This document shows positions 8,288 through 18,019 of a stretch of 48,912 nucleotides of DNA, one piece after another. Numbering within the stretch: position 1 is the stretch's first letter; the number at the start of each line of letters is the position of its first letter. The stretch comes from Treponema sp. (GTDB taxonomy: Bacteria > Spirochaetota > Spirochaetia > Treponematales > Treponemataceae). The notes beneath the pieces were generated by a model. It saw only the letters and a program-made list of their open reading frames with translations, searched no databases and was not told the DNA's origin. A program made the translations under genes and the position numbers. Where the stretch lies: positions 1 to 48,912 of the forward strand of contig JAFUFE010000010.1 of the NCBI GenBank assembly GCA_017470085.1. Direction: 5' to 3'.

Positions 8288-11200
8288 ATGTGGAAGAAAA
8301 TGTGTATTTTGCTCATAGTAGCAATTTCTGAATTTTCGTTATGGGCACATGGACGGGGTGACGTTATACAAGTCGATTCTCTGAACAGCTGGCAGGAAAG
8401 CATCGATATCACCAGAAAAAAATCCGGCAAATACAACATCCTCGTTACAGCAACCGACGGGGGAGGCAATCAGTCGTTTGCCGGTCCGTATAACATATAC
8501 ATCGATCCAAAATCCGATTTGCCCGTTGTAGCGATTATGAATCCGGTACCAAACATGCGCATCATTGGCGATCTGAATATAGTCGGCACCTGTTTTGACG
8601 ACGATGCCGTAGATTATGTTGAACTCATCATAGACGGCAATAAACGGGAGCCCGTTCGTGCAGAAGGCAAAGAGATGTGGTCATATTATATAGACACGAG
8701 TTCTTTTTCAGAGGGAACGCACACGGTGAGCGCAATCGGTTATGACATCAACGGTACGGCAAGCGCACCGATTACAGTTGCGTTTAACTTGGACAGGGAA
8801 GCGCCCGTCACCGCAATAGAAAGTCACGGCATGGGGACAATCGCTAACGGCACCGTTCGCTTTCAAGGTACGGTTATCGACGGCAACGGCATAGCATCAT
8901 TGCACTATTCGCTTGACAACGATACAGTACAGTATCCGGTAAAATTAAAGAGCCGCAAAAATTCCGATACCGCACGATTTCAGATTCAAATCAACACCGT
9001 CAAAGAGCTTTCCGACGGGCCGCACGTTATGTGGTTCCGCGCAGTCGATACGGCCGGTTCATCGGGCATCTATTCGTTCCTCTTCTATGTGGACAATACT
9101 GATCCGGAGCTCGAAATCCTGTGGCCGCATGTAGACGAAGTGCAAAGCGGAACGTTTTCAATCGCTGGACGCGCTAAAGATGCGCTCGGTATTTCACGCT
9201 TGACATATACGTTCGGAAAACAGTCTGGAGAACTCGACATTATCCCAGGTAATCCTTACTGGGTGCACGAATTCAATACATCGCTCTGGTCAGAAAAGAG
9301 CGCACGTTTTACCATAACGGCAACCGATGGCACCGGCAATACAACTACGTGCACGCGCCTTATTCAATTAAATCAAAGTTTAAGCAAGCCACACATTACG
9401 CTCTCAGAACCGCGTACTGACAATGTTTTTACGCCGAAAACTGACAGAATAATCGTGCGTGGCTTTGCTACGGATGACAACGCAATACAGTCCGTCCGCC
9501 TGCAAGTTGACGGCAAAGACCACAGCGAATTATCTACACAAGGCGCATATTTATTCGACATCGACAGTGCAACGCTCGCCGCTGGCAAACACGTCCTATC
9601 AGTAACTGCGCTCGATGTAGATGGTAATGAATCAGACCGACACTCGGTTTCTGTCGTTACATCAGGAACGCTGCCAACGTTTGGCGCGCCAGAAATCATC
9701 ACGAACCGCAAAGCAGTTCCCGCTATTGATGGCACCGAAGTGCATCCGGAAAGCAATGCTACATTCCAAACCACGGTTTCCGCAGGAAGCACCATCACGC
9801 ACATCGACTGGCGCGTAAATGACGGCACTGCATATTCCCATTCGTATGACGTGAACACTTCTCAAGTAACCGTCTCTATACCGCTTTCTGACGATGCTAT
9901 GCCGAAGGGCGTAGTGACCGTAACCGTACGCGCTACAGACGCACAGAACCGTTCGGTCTCACAGCAAACCGTACTGTATATTAAAAACACCACTAAAATT
10001 GAAGTAGACGAACCGCGCGTTGTATTCGATGACAGCGATATTGCGGCAGACGGAAGCGTCACACTTGATGAATTGTTTCCGCTTACCGGATATTTTATCG
10101 GTGGAAAAATTGATTCGGTTGCCTTTGTTCCGCAGAATTCTGTTGCAACCGTTACGTTTACAGACAACACCATTTCCATTCGACCACGCCCCAATGCAAC
10201 CGGCGCTTCCGGCCAGTCAGTTGTCCGCGTAACAACGACCATTCAAGGCAGGCAATTCTCTTTCGATTCTCGTCCGCTCGTTTTAAATGTCCGCAGCGAT
10301 GAGGAAAAAGCTGACCTTGCCGTGTTTTTTGCCTCAGTAGATGGAGAACCGTACGCACACGGAAAAATCGTTACCCTTGACGCTGAACTAAAACCGTCTG
10401 CAACACTCACCGCCATTATCGATACCGAAGCGGCGGTAAGCAGCGCTAAATACGAAATCACCGGCGAAAATGCGCCTGGTGGTGCAGCGGTACAGAGCGG
10501 CTCTGCTAAACTGACCAAACTAGAGGACGGCTCCTCCCGCTATACAGCGGACATTCCGCTCGAAAATCTACCAGCACGCAGCACGGATATCGCTTTAACC
10601 ATCCGCGCCGGCAAAGCGACAAAAACAATCCGGGGAACGTTGCACATCGTGCGCCCCGCAGAAATATTTTCCGGCAACGACGAGCGGCGTATCTACCCGC
10701 TGATTCCTACAGATACCCCGTACACACAGAGTACGCGTTCATATACCGTTCAAACCAATATGCCCGTTGTTTTTTACGCAAACGTCCCCGGCGCAATCAG
10801 CGCACAGCTTGCCACACCGAACGACAATCTGTTTCTCGAAGAAAATGGGAAGGTCATTAAACTCAAAGCGCTTGCCGAAGGTCAGTACAACAACATCGTG
10901 GTACAGGTAAGCGAACATATAACAGACGGACAAACGGTTACCTATACGTCAGCACCGATTAATATTACGGTAAGCTCATCCAAACCGGAAATACATCTGA
11001 TTTCGCCAACGGTTGCTGCGTACACAAACACCACGGTCAAATTGCAAGGTACTGCAACGGGTACCTCAGGTATCAAATCAATCGCATATTCAGTTGACGG
11101 CGGCGAGCATTGGGCCGATATTCCGTTCTCTGGCCCGCGAACCGGAGTAACGTTCAGTCAAGACATTCCGCTCGCTGCTGTTCCTGACGGTCTGGTACTG

Positions 11201-13720
11201 CTGGATGTACGCGTTACAGACAATGCAGGGAACGAGTCATACACCTATTCCGCCATAACAAAAGATACCGTCGCCCCGGAAGTACAGATTATTATGCCGA
11301 CTGACGGCGAGACCATCAACGGCGAAAATATCATCGCTTTTTCTGTGCGCGATGCAAGTCCGCTTAGTGAAGCAACATATAGCGAGCGCGGTGAACGCAG
11401 CAAAAAAGAGCTGTCCCGCGGTGCGTTTATAACTACACACATCGGTACAGATGACCAACCGTTTACCAATTCTCCGCGTTTTGAATTCACTGATGCCGCT
11501 GGTAATGTGACTATCATTAATCGATACGACTTTAATTTTGACGCTGAAAGCGACAAACCGGCAGTGGAAATACACATCCCTGCCGAAAATGAAGTAATCA
11601 CACGGGATTTTACTATTTCCGGACTCGTATATGATGATGACGGCCATTCAACGATTTATTACCGAATTGACGACCAACCATATCAAGCGCTTCCTGAAAT
11701 CGGCACGAGTTTTTCTATCGCCGTACCGCTGTCTGAAATCAGTGATAATGAACATTCCGTAACGATATATGCGGCAGACATCAACGGCGTACGAAGCGAT
11801 GAGATAAAGCGTACTTTCCGCATTTCACACGATGAGCCGAAAGGAGAAATCACATCTCCCACGATTGAAACCATGATGCATGGTCTAGTTGAAATCAAAG
11901 GCATAGCAACCGACGGAAACGGCATTAACACAGTGCAGATTTCTTTGGACAACGGACGAACGTATAATGATGTGTCCGCCATACGGAAAAATACCGGCGA
12001 ATGGACATATTCAGTTGACACGCGTGCTATTCCTGATTCATATCAGGTGTTGTTCGTCAAAATGACAGATAACTACGGTATAGAAGGCGTGTTTTCTCAT
12101 CTTGTTGGCGTTGACAACAATCCGCCGCATCTTGAAATCGCATTCCCCATGAACGATTCGATTTCAACCGGCGAACTCTTTTTTTCCGGAGAAATATATG
12201 ACACCATCGGTATTGCCGAAGCGTATATATCGCTGTTCTCGCTTGAAGGACATCCCATTCCAAACGAATTCAAACATCGACCGCTCGCCACAAATACCAT
12301 CACCTCCGACGTCATCGACATACATCGTCTGCCAAACGGCTATTACAATGTAGAAGTAACCGCCATTGACAACGCAGGAAACACGACACGGCGCACCTGT
12401 AACATTGAACTGAATAAAAACAAAGTAACTGCCACAGTTGACGTGCTCTATCCGTTTGACGGTGAACACAAACAAGGTATATTCGACATCTACGGATCAA
12501 CGTCGTCAGAAGAACCGGTTGAATCATTGTATCTGATAGTTGACAACGTTAACATAGCAGAAACGGCACCGTCAACAAATGATTTCTTTAAATTTTCGAT
12601 TGATTCGGAATTACTCGGTGAAGGCCGCCATTCGTATCAAGTCGTCGCCACGCTTGCATCCGGAGAACGGATTACGTCACGCACACAGACGCTTACCTAT
12701 TCGCCCTACGGCCCGTGGATTACTATAGACAACTTTACATATGGTGACTTTGCGATTGACCGCCCGCATATTCGCGGTACCGCAGGATATGCAGTTTCGG
12801 CAGAAGAACAGGAATTGCTCAAAAACAAAACAACACCGGCTGAAGTTAGGCAAGCGATTCAACTGAAAAAGCTTTCAAAAGTTGAAATTAGTTTTAACAA
12901 CGGCAAAACATTTTCTCCACTGTCAAAAAAAGCAAAATGGAAATACCGCATCGAAAATGAAGATTTGGAAGACGGTTTCTATTTTCTATTGCTTCGCGCA
13001 ACGATGGCAAACGGCGAAGTCGCCGTTACGCGTACGATTGTGTCTATTGATAATACGCATCCGTCCATACATCTTATAGCACCACGGAGCGGCGGGCACT
13101 ACAATCAAGAGCTGGTGTATGCCGGCACTGCAACCGACAACATTCTGCTGCAAGATATTACGCTCGCGCTGCGTAAAGGCGACAAAGCGTTCTATGGGAT
13201 TCCATCATTTGTGCAAGGATTATACATCGATGCAAGTGTATGGGGAGCCACGCTTTTTAGCATAGGTGTCGGTCTGACATTTTTCCGAGATATTGTCAAA
13301 GTGCAACTTCAGTGGGGACAATTCACTCAAGCGCAGCGAGATATATTTGACCCAACAAAATCAAAATTGCGCTTTGGCGGCGACAGTATAGTCGGCATAA
13401 AACTTATGGCAAACGTTGCGTCCATACCATTTGCGTATCTCTTTGGTCGCAATTTTGAATGGCTTTCCGCATCGTTCGCAGTCGGTGCAAATTTTTCATT
13501 CTTCAATCAATCGGCAACCGGCACGGCGCAGATTCTTTCTGCACTCATCGCCCAAATGGAATTCCCGCGCATAACACTGAAGAAACGAAAAGTATTCAAA
13601 ACATTTGCCTTTTACGGAGAGTTTTCATTGTGGTTCGTTTCAACCGATGTCAGGAACGTCAGCATATCGAAAAACGTTATCCCGCAATGGTCTGTTGGAT
13701 TCCGGCATAATATATTCTAG
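8288..13720 (+). CDS. Giant exported Ig-like repeat protein with predicted C-terminal outer-membrane beta-barrel
   Basis: 1810 residues. The N-terminus MWKKMCILLIVAISEFSLWAHG is a signal peptide. Most of the protein consists of bacterial Ig-like domains of about 90 residues, each ending in a variant of V-x-A-x-D-x-x-G-N (for example TATDGGGN, RAVDTAG, TALDVDGNES, VTDNAGNES, AIDNAGNTT); at least ten are visible, with a less regular region around 550-900. From about residue 1624 the sequence changes to alternating hydrophobic strands rich in aromatic residues and glycine (ASVWGATLFSIGVGLTFF, SASFAVGANFSFF, FAFYGEFSLWFV) and ends QWSVGFRHNIF, with the terminal Phe of outer-membrane barrels. A barrel-anchored, surface-displayed stalk is inferred. 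Clear Shine-Dalgarno; stands alone with its own terminator. No homologue is named with confidence. Confidence 0.85.
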   Translation: MWKKMCILLIVAISEFSLWAHGRGDVIQVDSLNSWQESIDITRKKSGKYNILVTATDGGGNQSFAGPYNIYIDPKSDLPVVAIMNPVPNMRIIGDLNIVGTCFDDDAVDYVELIIDGNKREPVRAEGKEMWSYYIDTSSFSEGTHTVSAIGYDINGTASAPITVAFNLDREAPVTAIESHGMGTIANGTVRFQGTVIDGNGIASLHYSLDNDTVQYPVKLKSRKNSDTARFQIQINTVKELSDGPHVMWFRAVDTAGSSGIYSFLFYVDNTDPELEILWPHVDEVQSGTFSIAGRAKDALGISRLTYTFGKQSGELDIIPGNPYWVHEFNTSLWSEKSARFTITATDGTGNTTTCTRLIQLNQSLSKPHITLSEPRTDNVFTPKTDRIIVRGFATDDNAIQSVRLQVDGKDHSELSTQGAYLFDIDSATLAAGKHVLSVTALDVDGNESDRHSVSVVTSGTLPTFGAPEIITNRKAVPAIDGTEVHPESNATFQTTVSAGSTITHIDWRVNDGTAYSHSYDVNTSQVTVSIPLSDDAMPKGVVTVTVRATDAQNRSVSQQTVLYIKNTTKIEVDEPRVVFDDSDIAADGSVTLDELFPLTGYFIGGKIDSVAFVPQNSVATVTFTDNTISIRPRPNATGASGQSVVRVTTTIQGRQFSFDSRPLVLNVRSDEEKADLAVFFASVDGEPYAHGKIVTLDAELKPSATLTAIIDTEAAVSSAKYEITGENAPGGAAVQSGSAKLTKLEDGSSRYTADIPLENLPARSTDIALTIRAGKATKTIRGTLHIVRPAEIFSGNDERRIYPLIPTDTPYTQSTRSYTVQTNMPVVFYANVPGAISAQLATPNDNLFLEENGKVIKLKALAEGQYNNIVVQVSEHITDGQTVTYTSAPINITVSSSKPEIHLISPTVAAYTNTTVKLQGTATGTSGIKSIAYSVDGGEHWADIPFSGPRTGVTFSQDIPLAAVPDGLVLLDVRVTDNAGNESYTYSAITKDTVAPEVQIIMPTDGETINGENIIAFSVRDASPLSEATYSERGERSKKELSRGAFITTHIGTDDQPFTNSPRFEFTDAAGNVTIINRYDFNFDAESDKPAVEIHIPAENEVITRDFTISGLVYDDDGHSTIYYRIDDQPYQALPEIGTSFSIAVPLSEISDNEHSVTIYAADINGVRSDEIKRTFRISHDEPKGEITSPTIETMMHGLVEIKGIATDGNGINTVQISLDNGRTYNDVSAIRKNTGEWTYSVDTRAIPDSYQVLFVKMTDNYGIEGVFSHLVGVDNNPPHLEIAFPMNDSISTGELFFSGEIYDTIGIAEAYISLFSLEGHPIPNEFKHRPLATNTITSDVIDIHRLPNGYYNVEVTAIDNAGNTTRRTCNIELNKNKVTATVDVLYPFDGEHKQGIFDIYGSTSSEEPVESLYLIVDNVNIAETAPSTNDFFKFSIDSELLGEGRHSYQVVATLASGERITSRTQTLTYSPYGPWITIDNFTYGDFAIDRPHIRGTAGYAVSAEEQELLKNKTTPAEVRQAIQLKKLSKVEISFNNGKTFSPLSKKAKWKYRIENEDLEDGFYFLLLRATMANGEVAVTRTIVSIDNTHPSIHLIAPRSGGHYNQELVYAGTATDNILLQDITLALRKGDKAFYGIPSFVQGLYIDASVWGATLFSIGVGLTFFRDIVKVQLQWGQFTQAQRDIFDPTKSKLRFGGDSIVGIKLMANVASIPFAYLFGRNFEWLSASFAVGANFSFFNQSATGTAQILSALIAQMEFPRITLKKRKVFKTFAFYGEFSLWFVSTDVRNVSISKNVIPQWSVGFRHNIF

Positions 13721-13754
13721 AAAATAGTGCCCCGTAAAAACGGGGCACTATTTT
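13721..13754 (+). terminator. Strong intrinsic terminator of the Ig-repeat gene
   Basis: Arms 13721-13734 and 13741-13754 pair perfectly over 14 bp (core ATAGTGCCCCG / CGGGGCACTAT) around TAAAAA, with A-rich and T-rich edges. It begins right after the stop codon. The A/T flanks let it work in both directions, so it could also end ftp transcription from the other side. Confidence 0.88.
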
Positions 13755-13944
13755 GCTTCACCGAAATACAGACGGCGCATTACCTAATAAACTTCCATAC
13801 GAATCGTGTATAACGCGCGAAAAACAAAAACAACAGCAAGAAGCAAAAGACAGCACAGACGTGCAGCTGCACATTCTCTGTAAAACGGCATATCGCTGGC
13901 ATAGTAAGAACACGTATCCGAATACGTATCGTATAACAAATAAC

Positions 13945-15057
13945 TTACCGAAACACCAGTGTTCCAGCGTAGGAGTGCGTTATACTCAATCGTCCTTCCA
14001 AAGCTTTTGTTGCCACTACAATTCCATCTTCCGTGATAAATATGCCATCTACGCCATCGTGCACAACGCTGTTCGGTGAATCACCTTCTGCCGACATACG
14101 GTGCAACAGTTCTATACCGTTTTCCACACCGAGCAGGAAAATACTTGTTGATAACGCATCGGATGCCATGCTGTTTGTACTGACGATGGTTGTTGACAGC
14201 ACGTCGGTATCTGCAGGATAACCAGTGAATGGATTTAAAATGTGATGATAGCGGATGCCGTCGGCTACAAAAAACCGTTCGTACACACCGCTCGTAACGA
14301 CCGTTGCACTATCAAGCGAAAGCATCAGCGCGGGGGGGGAATCGGGATTAACAGGATTTTTTACACCTACTCGCCAGCGGCTGCCGTCTGCCTTCGTACC
14401 AAACACATAGATATTTCCACCAAGATCGATGACGGCGCGCTTAACTTTCCGTGCCCGTAATATGCGAATGATTTCATCTGCAACATACCCTTTTGCAATG
14501 CCGCCAAGGTCAAGCGCCATTCCAGCGCGCTTCAAAAAAACAGTTCCCGCCAATTCTTCCGATGCGCTAGCAGCAGCGTTGCTCTGTTGCTGCGAAAAAG
14601 AATTGACCGATACAGCAACATCGCGCCAGTTAATAAGTGGCAATACGGCATCGATTTCTGCTGACGACGGCACGTGCGCAGTATCAGTATTTATTCCCCA
14701 CAATTTGACGAGTGGCCCAATGGTCGGATCAAATGCCCCTTGAGTCAACTCCGCATACGAAATCGCCGCTTGTACGACTGTGAGCACATCGCGTGAAACG
14801 GGAACAGGATGTTTTCCCGCAGCAGCATTAATCGCTGAAACTGCTGAAGTCGGAATAGTAACGCTCACCGCTTGTTCGATGCGGTCGATACGAGTAAAGA
14901 TTTCATCGTATAGTTTTTTCGTTCCGTCGTTATACAGATTGACCGTACAGACAGTACCGAGCGCAAATCGCGTTTCAGGCCTAATAGCACGGGAGCAGGA
15001 TAAAATACTGTCCATACACAATATTCCGAAAAGAATATATGCTGTGCGATAAAGCAT
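13945..15057 (-). CDS. ftp: ApbE/Ftp-family flavin-transfer lipoprotein (FMN transferase)
   Basis: Periplasmic lipoprotein of the family that moves FMN from FAD onto a Ser/Thr of redox proteins such as RnfG/NqrC subunits; the T. pallidum member also hydrolyses FAD. 370 residues. A signal peptide ends in the lipobox-like ILSC. Motifs: RFALGTVCTVNLY, GAFDPTIGPLVKLWGI, ALDLGGIAKGYVADEI, AVIDLGGNIYVFG, YHHILNPFTGYPA and TNSMASDALSTSIFLLG, which holds the metal-binding Asp. A short Gln/Ala/Ser-rich insert (QQQSNAAASASEE) interrupts the middle. The start at 15057 has an AGGGGG Shine-Dalgarno 6 nt upstream; the open frame extends further, but without signal-peptide character. Confidence 0.9.
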   Translation of the reverse strand: MLYRTAYILFGILCMDSILSCSRAIRPETRFALGTVCTVNLYNDGTKKLYDEIFTRIDRIEQAVSVTIPTSAVSAINAAAGKHPVPVSRDVLTVVQAAISYAELTQGAFDPTIGPLVKLWGINTDTAHVPSSAEIDAVLPLINWRDVAVSVNSFSQQQSNAAASASEELAGTVFLKRAGMALDLGGIAKGYVADEIIRILRARKVKRAVIDLGGNIYVFGTKADGSRWRVGVKNPVNPDSPPALMLSLDSATVVTSGVYERFFVADGIRYHHILNPFTGYPADTDVLSTTIVSTNSMASDALSTSIFLLGVENGIELLHRMSAEGDSPNSVVHDGVDGIFITEDGIVVATKALEGRLSITHSYAGTLVFR

Positions 15058-15273
15058 GCATCGCCCCCTACATGGCATATATGGCATGCACGCCTGCTGA
15101 TTTTTACACACTTTTGAAAAAAACATACACTATCCTTTACGACAAAACCTTTTCGTATCTTACCGAAAAGCAGTCTGCGCGTCACCTGCCGCCTATGCGT
15201 ACATCGGCCTATGGCACGGTAAAGCAGAAAAGAGAAAATGCGCACTGAAATCGTAATAAAGCAACATGCAATC

Positions 15274-15302
15274 TTGTGTATTGTCCGACGAAAAGTTAAA
15301 AT
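15274..15302 (+). promoter_or_regulatory. Promoter of the ABC exporter gene (leaderless)
   Basis: TTGTGT at 15274-15279, 17 bp, then TAAAAT at 15297-15302, ending 8 nt before the ATG at 15310. No Shine-Dalgarno precedes this ATG, so transcription should start at or next to the start codon. Confidence 0.6.
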
Positions 15303-15309
15303 ATGTTTT

Positions 15310-17025
15310 ATGCGTTCGCTGCTAAAATATCTGGCACACTATAAAATTGAATCATGTTTAGCACCATTGTTTAAGCTGCTTGAAGCGTGTTTTGAACTGA
15401 TTGTGCCGCTCATCGTGGCACGAATTATCGATATAGGCATTGCAACTCACAACCGTGCATTCATCGTTCAACAGGGAATACTGCTCGTTGGCATGGCAAC
15501 AGTCGGTATGATAAGCGCGGTGACAGCGCAATACTTTGCGGCAAAAGCAGCAACTAGATTTGGCACGGATCTCCGCGATGATTTGTTCCGGCATGTGATG
15601 GGACTATCCCGTGCAGAGACACTCGGCGTGTCAACACTTATCACCCGGCTCACAAACGACACAGTGCAAATCCAAAACGGCGTAAACATGTTTTTCAGAC
15701 TAGTACTGCGCTCACCGTTTATCGTGGCCGGCGCACTCGTGATGGCGTATACGGTCAAAGGAGTAGAAGGCGTACTCTTTACACTTGTGGTAGCGGTACT
15801 GTCGGTAATTGTATTTTTTATCATGCGCGGCACGATCAAATTGTACCGCCGTGTACAGCAAAAGCTCGACGGCGTATTGCAGAAAACAGCGGAAAATCTT
15901 TCGGGCGTTCGAGTGATGCGAGCATTCCGACGAGAATCGGCCGAACAGCACGAATATACGGTCGCCGTTGAATCCCTCGCAAAAGAGCAGGTGCGCGTCG
16001 GGCATATTTCCGCCTGTATGAATCCGCTGACGTACGCTGTCATCAATATGGGACTGGTGGGCGTTCTGTATACCGGCGCTGTACAGGTAAATGTCGGTTC
16101 TCTCACTCAAGGGCAGGTTATTGCGCTGGTAAATTATATTTCACAAATATTGGTGGAGCTTTTAAAGCTTGCGAATCTGATTATTCTACTGTCAAAAGCA
16201 GCGGCATGCGCCAAGCGAGTCAGTGCCGTTTTTCTGCAAAAAACATCGCTTATAGACGGTACCGAAGATGCGCGCGCCGTTATTCCCACCGTGCAGTTTT
16301 CAAACGTAACATTCACCTACCCTGAAGCTGCATCCCCCGCTCTAGCCGACATCAGTTTTTCTGTAGAAGCAGGAGAAACAGTTGGTATCATCGGCGGCAC
16401 CGGTTCTGGAAAAACGACGCTCGCACATGTGATGGCGCGCCGGTACGATGTTACCGAAGGAACAATATTGTTTGGTAAAAAAAATATCACATCGTTTTCG
16501 CTTGAATCACTCAGAAAAACCATAGGCATCGTAGAGCAACGCGCACAGCTGTTTTCCGGAACGATTGCAGATAATCTGCGCTGGGGAAACGAATCCGCAA
16601 CCGATCAAGACTTGATGCGCGCGGCAAAAACAGCGCAGGCGGCAGAAATCATCGCTGCAAAAGATGGCGGACTTTCTGCCACCGTTGAACAGCAAGGAAA
16701 AAATTTTTCCGGTGGACAAAAGCAACGGCTTTCGATTACACGAACACTCGTACAAAAACCACGCGTACTCATCCTTGACGACGCCGCGTCTGCACTCGAC
16801 TTTGCAACTGACGCTGCGCTTCGAAAAGCGATTCACGCTGATAGTTCCGGCATGACGGTATTCATAATTTCACAGCGAGTATCTGCGGTGCGCTCCGCCG
16901 GCCGCATCATCGTGCTTGACAACGGTCAAATAGTTGGCTTTGGAACGCACGCAGAATTGGTCGCCACATGCGCTGTGTATAAAGAGATTTGCCTGTCACA
17001 ATTATCTACAGCAGAAGTCTTGTAG
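15310..17025 (+). CDS. ABC exporter half-subunit with a degenerate ATPase site (TM287/BmrC type)
   Basis: 571 residues: a six-helix type IV exporter membrane domain (about 1-310) followed by an ATPase domain. Walker A GGTGSGKT (362-369), Q-loop VEQRAQLFSGTI, signature FSGGQKQR and Walker B LILD are present. The catalytic Glu after Walker B is Asp (491) and the switch His is Gln (522, in ISQRVS). That Asp/Gln pair is what degenerate halves of heterodimeric exporters such as TM287/288 and BmrCD carry, so it should need a partner with a consensus site. No partner gene lies on either side: upstream is divergent ftp and downstream is the acyl carrier protein. The start at 15310 fits both the first helix and the promoter; an earlier in-frame ATG at 15238 is less likely. 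Confidence 0.9.
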   Translation: MRSLLKYLAHYKIESCLAPLFKLLEACFELIVPLIVARIIDIGIATHNRAFIVQQGILLVGMATVGMISAVTAQYFAAKAATRFGTDLRDDLFRHVMGLSRAETLGVSTLITRLTNDTVQIQNGVNMFFRLVLRSPFIVAGALVMAYTVKGVEGVLFTLVVAVLSVIVFFIMRGTIKLYRRVQQKLDGVLQKTAENLSGVRVMRAFRRESAEQHEYTVAVESLAKEQVRVGHISACMNPLTYAVINMGLVGVLYTGAVQVNVGSLTQGQVIALVNYISQILVELLKLANLIILLSKAAACAKRVSAVFLQKTSLIDGTEDARAVIPTVQFSNVTFTYPEAASPALADISFSVEAGETVGIIGGTGSGKTTLAHVMARRYDVTEGTILFGKKNITSFSLESLRKTIGIVEQRAQLFSGTIADNLRWGNESATDQDLMRAAKTAQAAEIIAAKDGGLSATVEQQGKNFSGGQKQRLSITRTLVQKPRVLILDDAASALDFATDAALRKAIHADSSGMTVFIISQRVSAVRSAGRIIVLDNGQIVGFGTHAELVATCAVYKEICLSQLSTAEVL

Positions 17026-17340
17026 ATGGTATCGCCCAGGGCCGGTTTTCAAACAGGCAACATACCCGTTTCGGGCTTGTTTATCCAAACGTATTTTTTT
17101 CTCTAATTTTCTCTAATCAAAAAAGATACCTGTTATGACGCAGCTTTACATAATGTCAATATACTTCATATACCGCCGCTGAATCAGCAACTTGATACGT
17201 CACATAATAACAAGTGCACGTAAACGGTGCAGATTTTTTATAACAGCAGCTGTGTCTCATTTTGTATTAACGGTATTGTTTTCCGTACATAATTTTTGTT
17301 ATAATTGATTTATCTATTGTCTATTTTTAAGGAGGAAACA
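17026..17340. other. Intergenic region upstream of the acyl carrier protein
   Basis: 315 nt without a gene. It contains a weak CCCG-TTT-CGGG hairpin near 17078 that may end the ABC gene. The probable promoter of the next gene is TTGTTT (17276-17281), 18 bp, TATAAT (17300-17305). An AAGGAGG Shine-Dalgarno stands just before the next start. Confidence 0.6.
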
Positions 17341-17589
17341 ATGACAAAAGATGAAATTTTTACCAAAGTAAAACAAATTCTTGTGGACGAATTTGAAATC
17401 GAAGCGGAAAAGATTACACCGGATGCACAGTTGGGTGGCGACCTTGATTTAGACTCAATCGATGCCATAGATTTAATCGTCAAAATGAAAGACGTTGTCC
17501 CGGGAAAAATCGATCCGGCAATTTTTAAATCGGTTAAAACAATCCAAGATGTGGTGGACGCACTTTTCCCACTGACCCAGAACACGTAA
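17341..17589 (+). CDS. Acyl carrier protein, first gene of an APE-like cluster
   Basis: 82 residues, four-helix carrier protein. Ser39 in LDLDSIDAID is the 4'-phosphopantetheine attachment site (DSxD/E). It carries growing acyl chains on the cofactor thiol. Strong AAGGAGG Shine-Dalgarno and TATAAT promoter, followed by a terminator and then an ApeI-like dehydratase. The company it keeps (dehydratases, LolA, MMPL, DUF3261, ketoreductase) suggests a specialised lipid or polyene carrier rather than the housekeeping fatty-acid ACP; this is inference from context. Confidence 0.9.
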   Translation: MTKDEIFTKVKQILVDEFEIEAEKITPDAQLGGDLDLDSIDAIDLIVKMKDVVPGKIDPAIFKSVKTIQDVVDALFPLTQNT

Positions 17590-17602
17590 CTATACGTACA
17601 CT

Positions 17603-17642
17603 GGCGCTGTTATCTGAATTGTCAAGCAGCAGCGCCGTTTTT
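17603..17642 (+). terminator. Intrinsic terminator after the acyl carrier protein
   Basis: GGCGCTG (17603-17609) pairs with CAGCGCC (17630-17636), followed by GTTTTT. The stem's right arm lies inside the spacer of the next gene's promoter (TTGTCA 17619-17624, 17 bp, TAGAAA 17642-17647), so termination and the restart of transcription share the same bases. Confidence 0.7.
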
Positions 17643-17653
17643 AGAAATTGTAT

Positions 17654-18019
17654 ATGAATCTGCACAATGTCAATGATGAGACCGTTCTTTCCTGCACAGA
17701 GAATCGGTGTGTATTGTCTTTTACGATTCCTGCTACCAGCGATTTTTTTGACGGACACTTTCCACAATATCATTTGCTTCCCGCAGTAGCGCAATTTGAA
17801 TTGGTAACACGCTTCGCTAAAAAATACTTCGGCACAGCCCGCACGGTACCGTACATCAAGCGTATAAAGTTTTCCGCACCGATTCGCCCCGACACAACGG
17901 TAACGCTTTCCCTTGAATACGACAGCGGCCGGGAAATCGTTTCGTATACACTTACCGACGCAATCACTCCAGACAAAGCGTATTCTACCGGCACCTTTGG
18001 CGTGCTCCGAGCGCATTGA
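17654..18019 (+). CDS. ApeI-like 3-hydroxyacyl-ACP dehydratase (hotdog fold)
   Basis: 121 residues, single hotdog domain. The motif FFDGHFPQYHLLPAVAQFEL matches the F-x-GHFP-x-x-P-x-LPGVAQ pattern of FabZ/ApeI dehydratases, with the catalytic His at 35. ApeI-type enzymes remove water from 3-hydroxyacyl-ACP during aryl-polyene chain growth. Length is normal and the frame intact, so it should be a working enzyme. The ATG at 17654 is chosen over the TTG at 17648: it follows a -10-like TAGAAA by 7 nt and has no Shine-Dalgarno. Between the ACP and a thioesterase pseudogene. Confidence 0.78.
   Translation: MNLHNVNDETVLSCTENRCVLSFTIPATSDFFDGHFPQYHLLPAVAQFELVTRFAKKYFGTARTVPYIKRIKFSAPIRPDTTVTLSLEYDSGREIVSYTLTDAITPDKAYSTGTFGVLRAH

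Noticed and set aside
13753-14079. Open frame of 108 codons on the plus strand
   Set aside because: It starts within the terminator arm of the previous gene, lies partly antisense to ftp, and has no Shine-Dalgarno or family resemblance.
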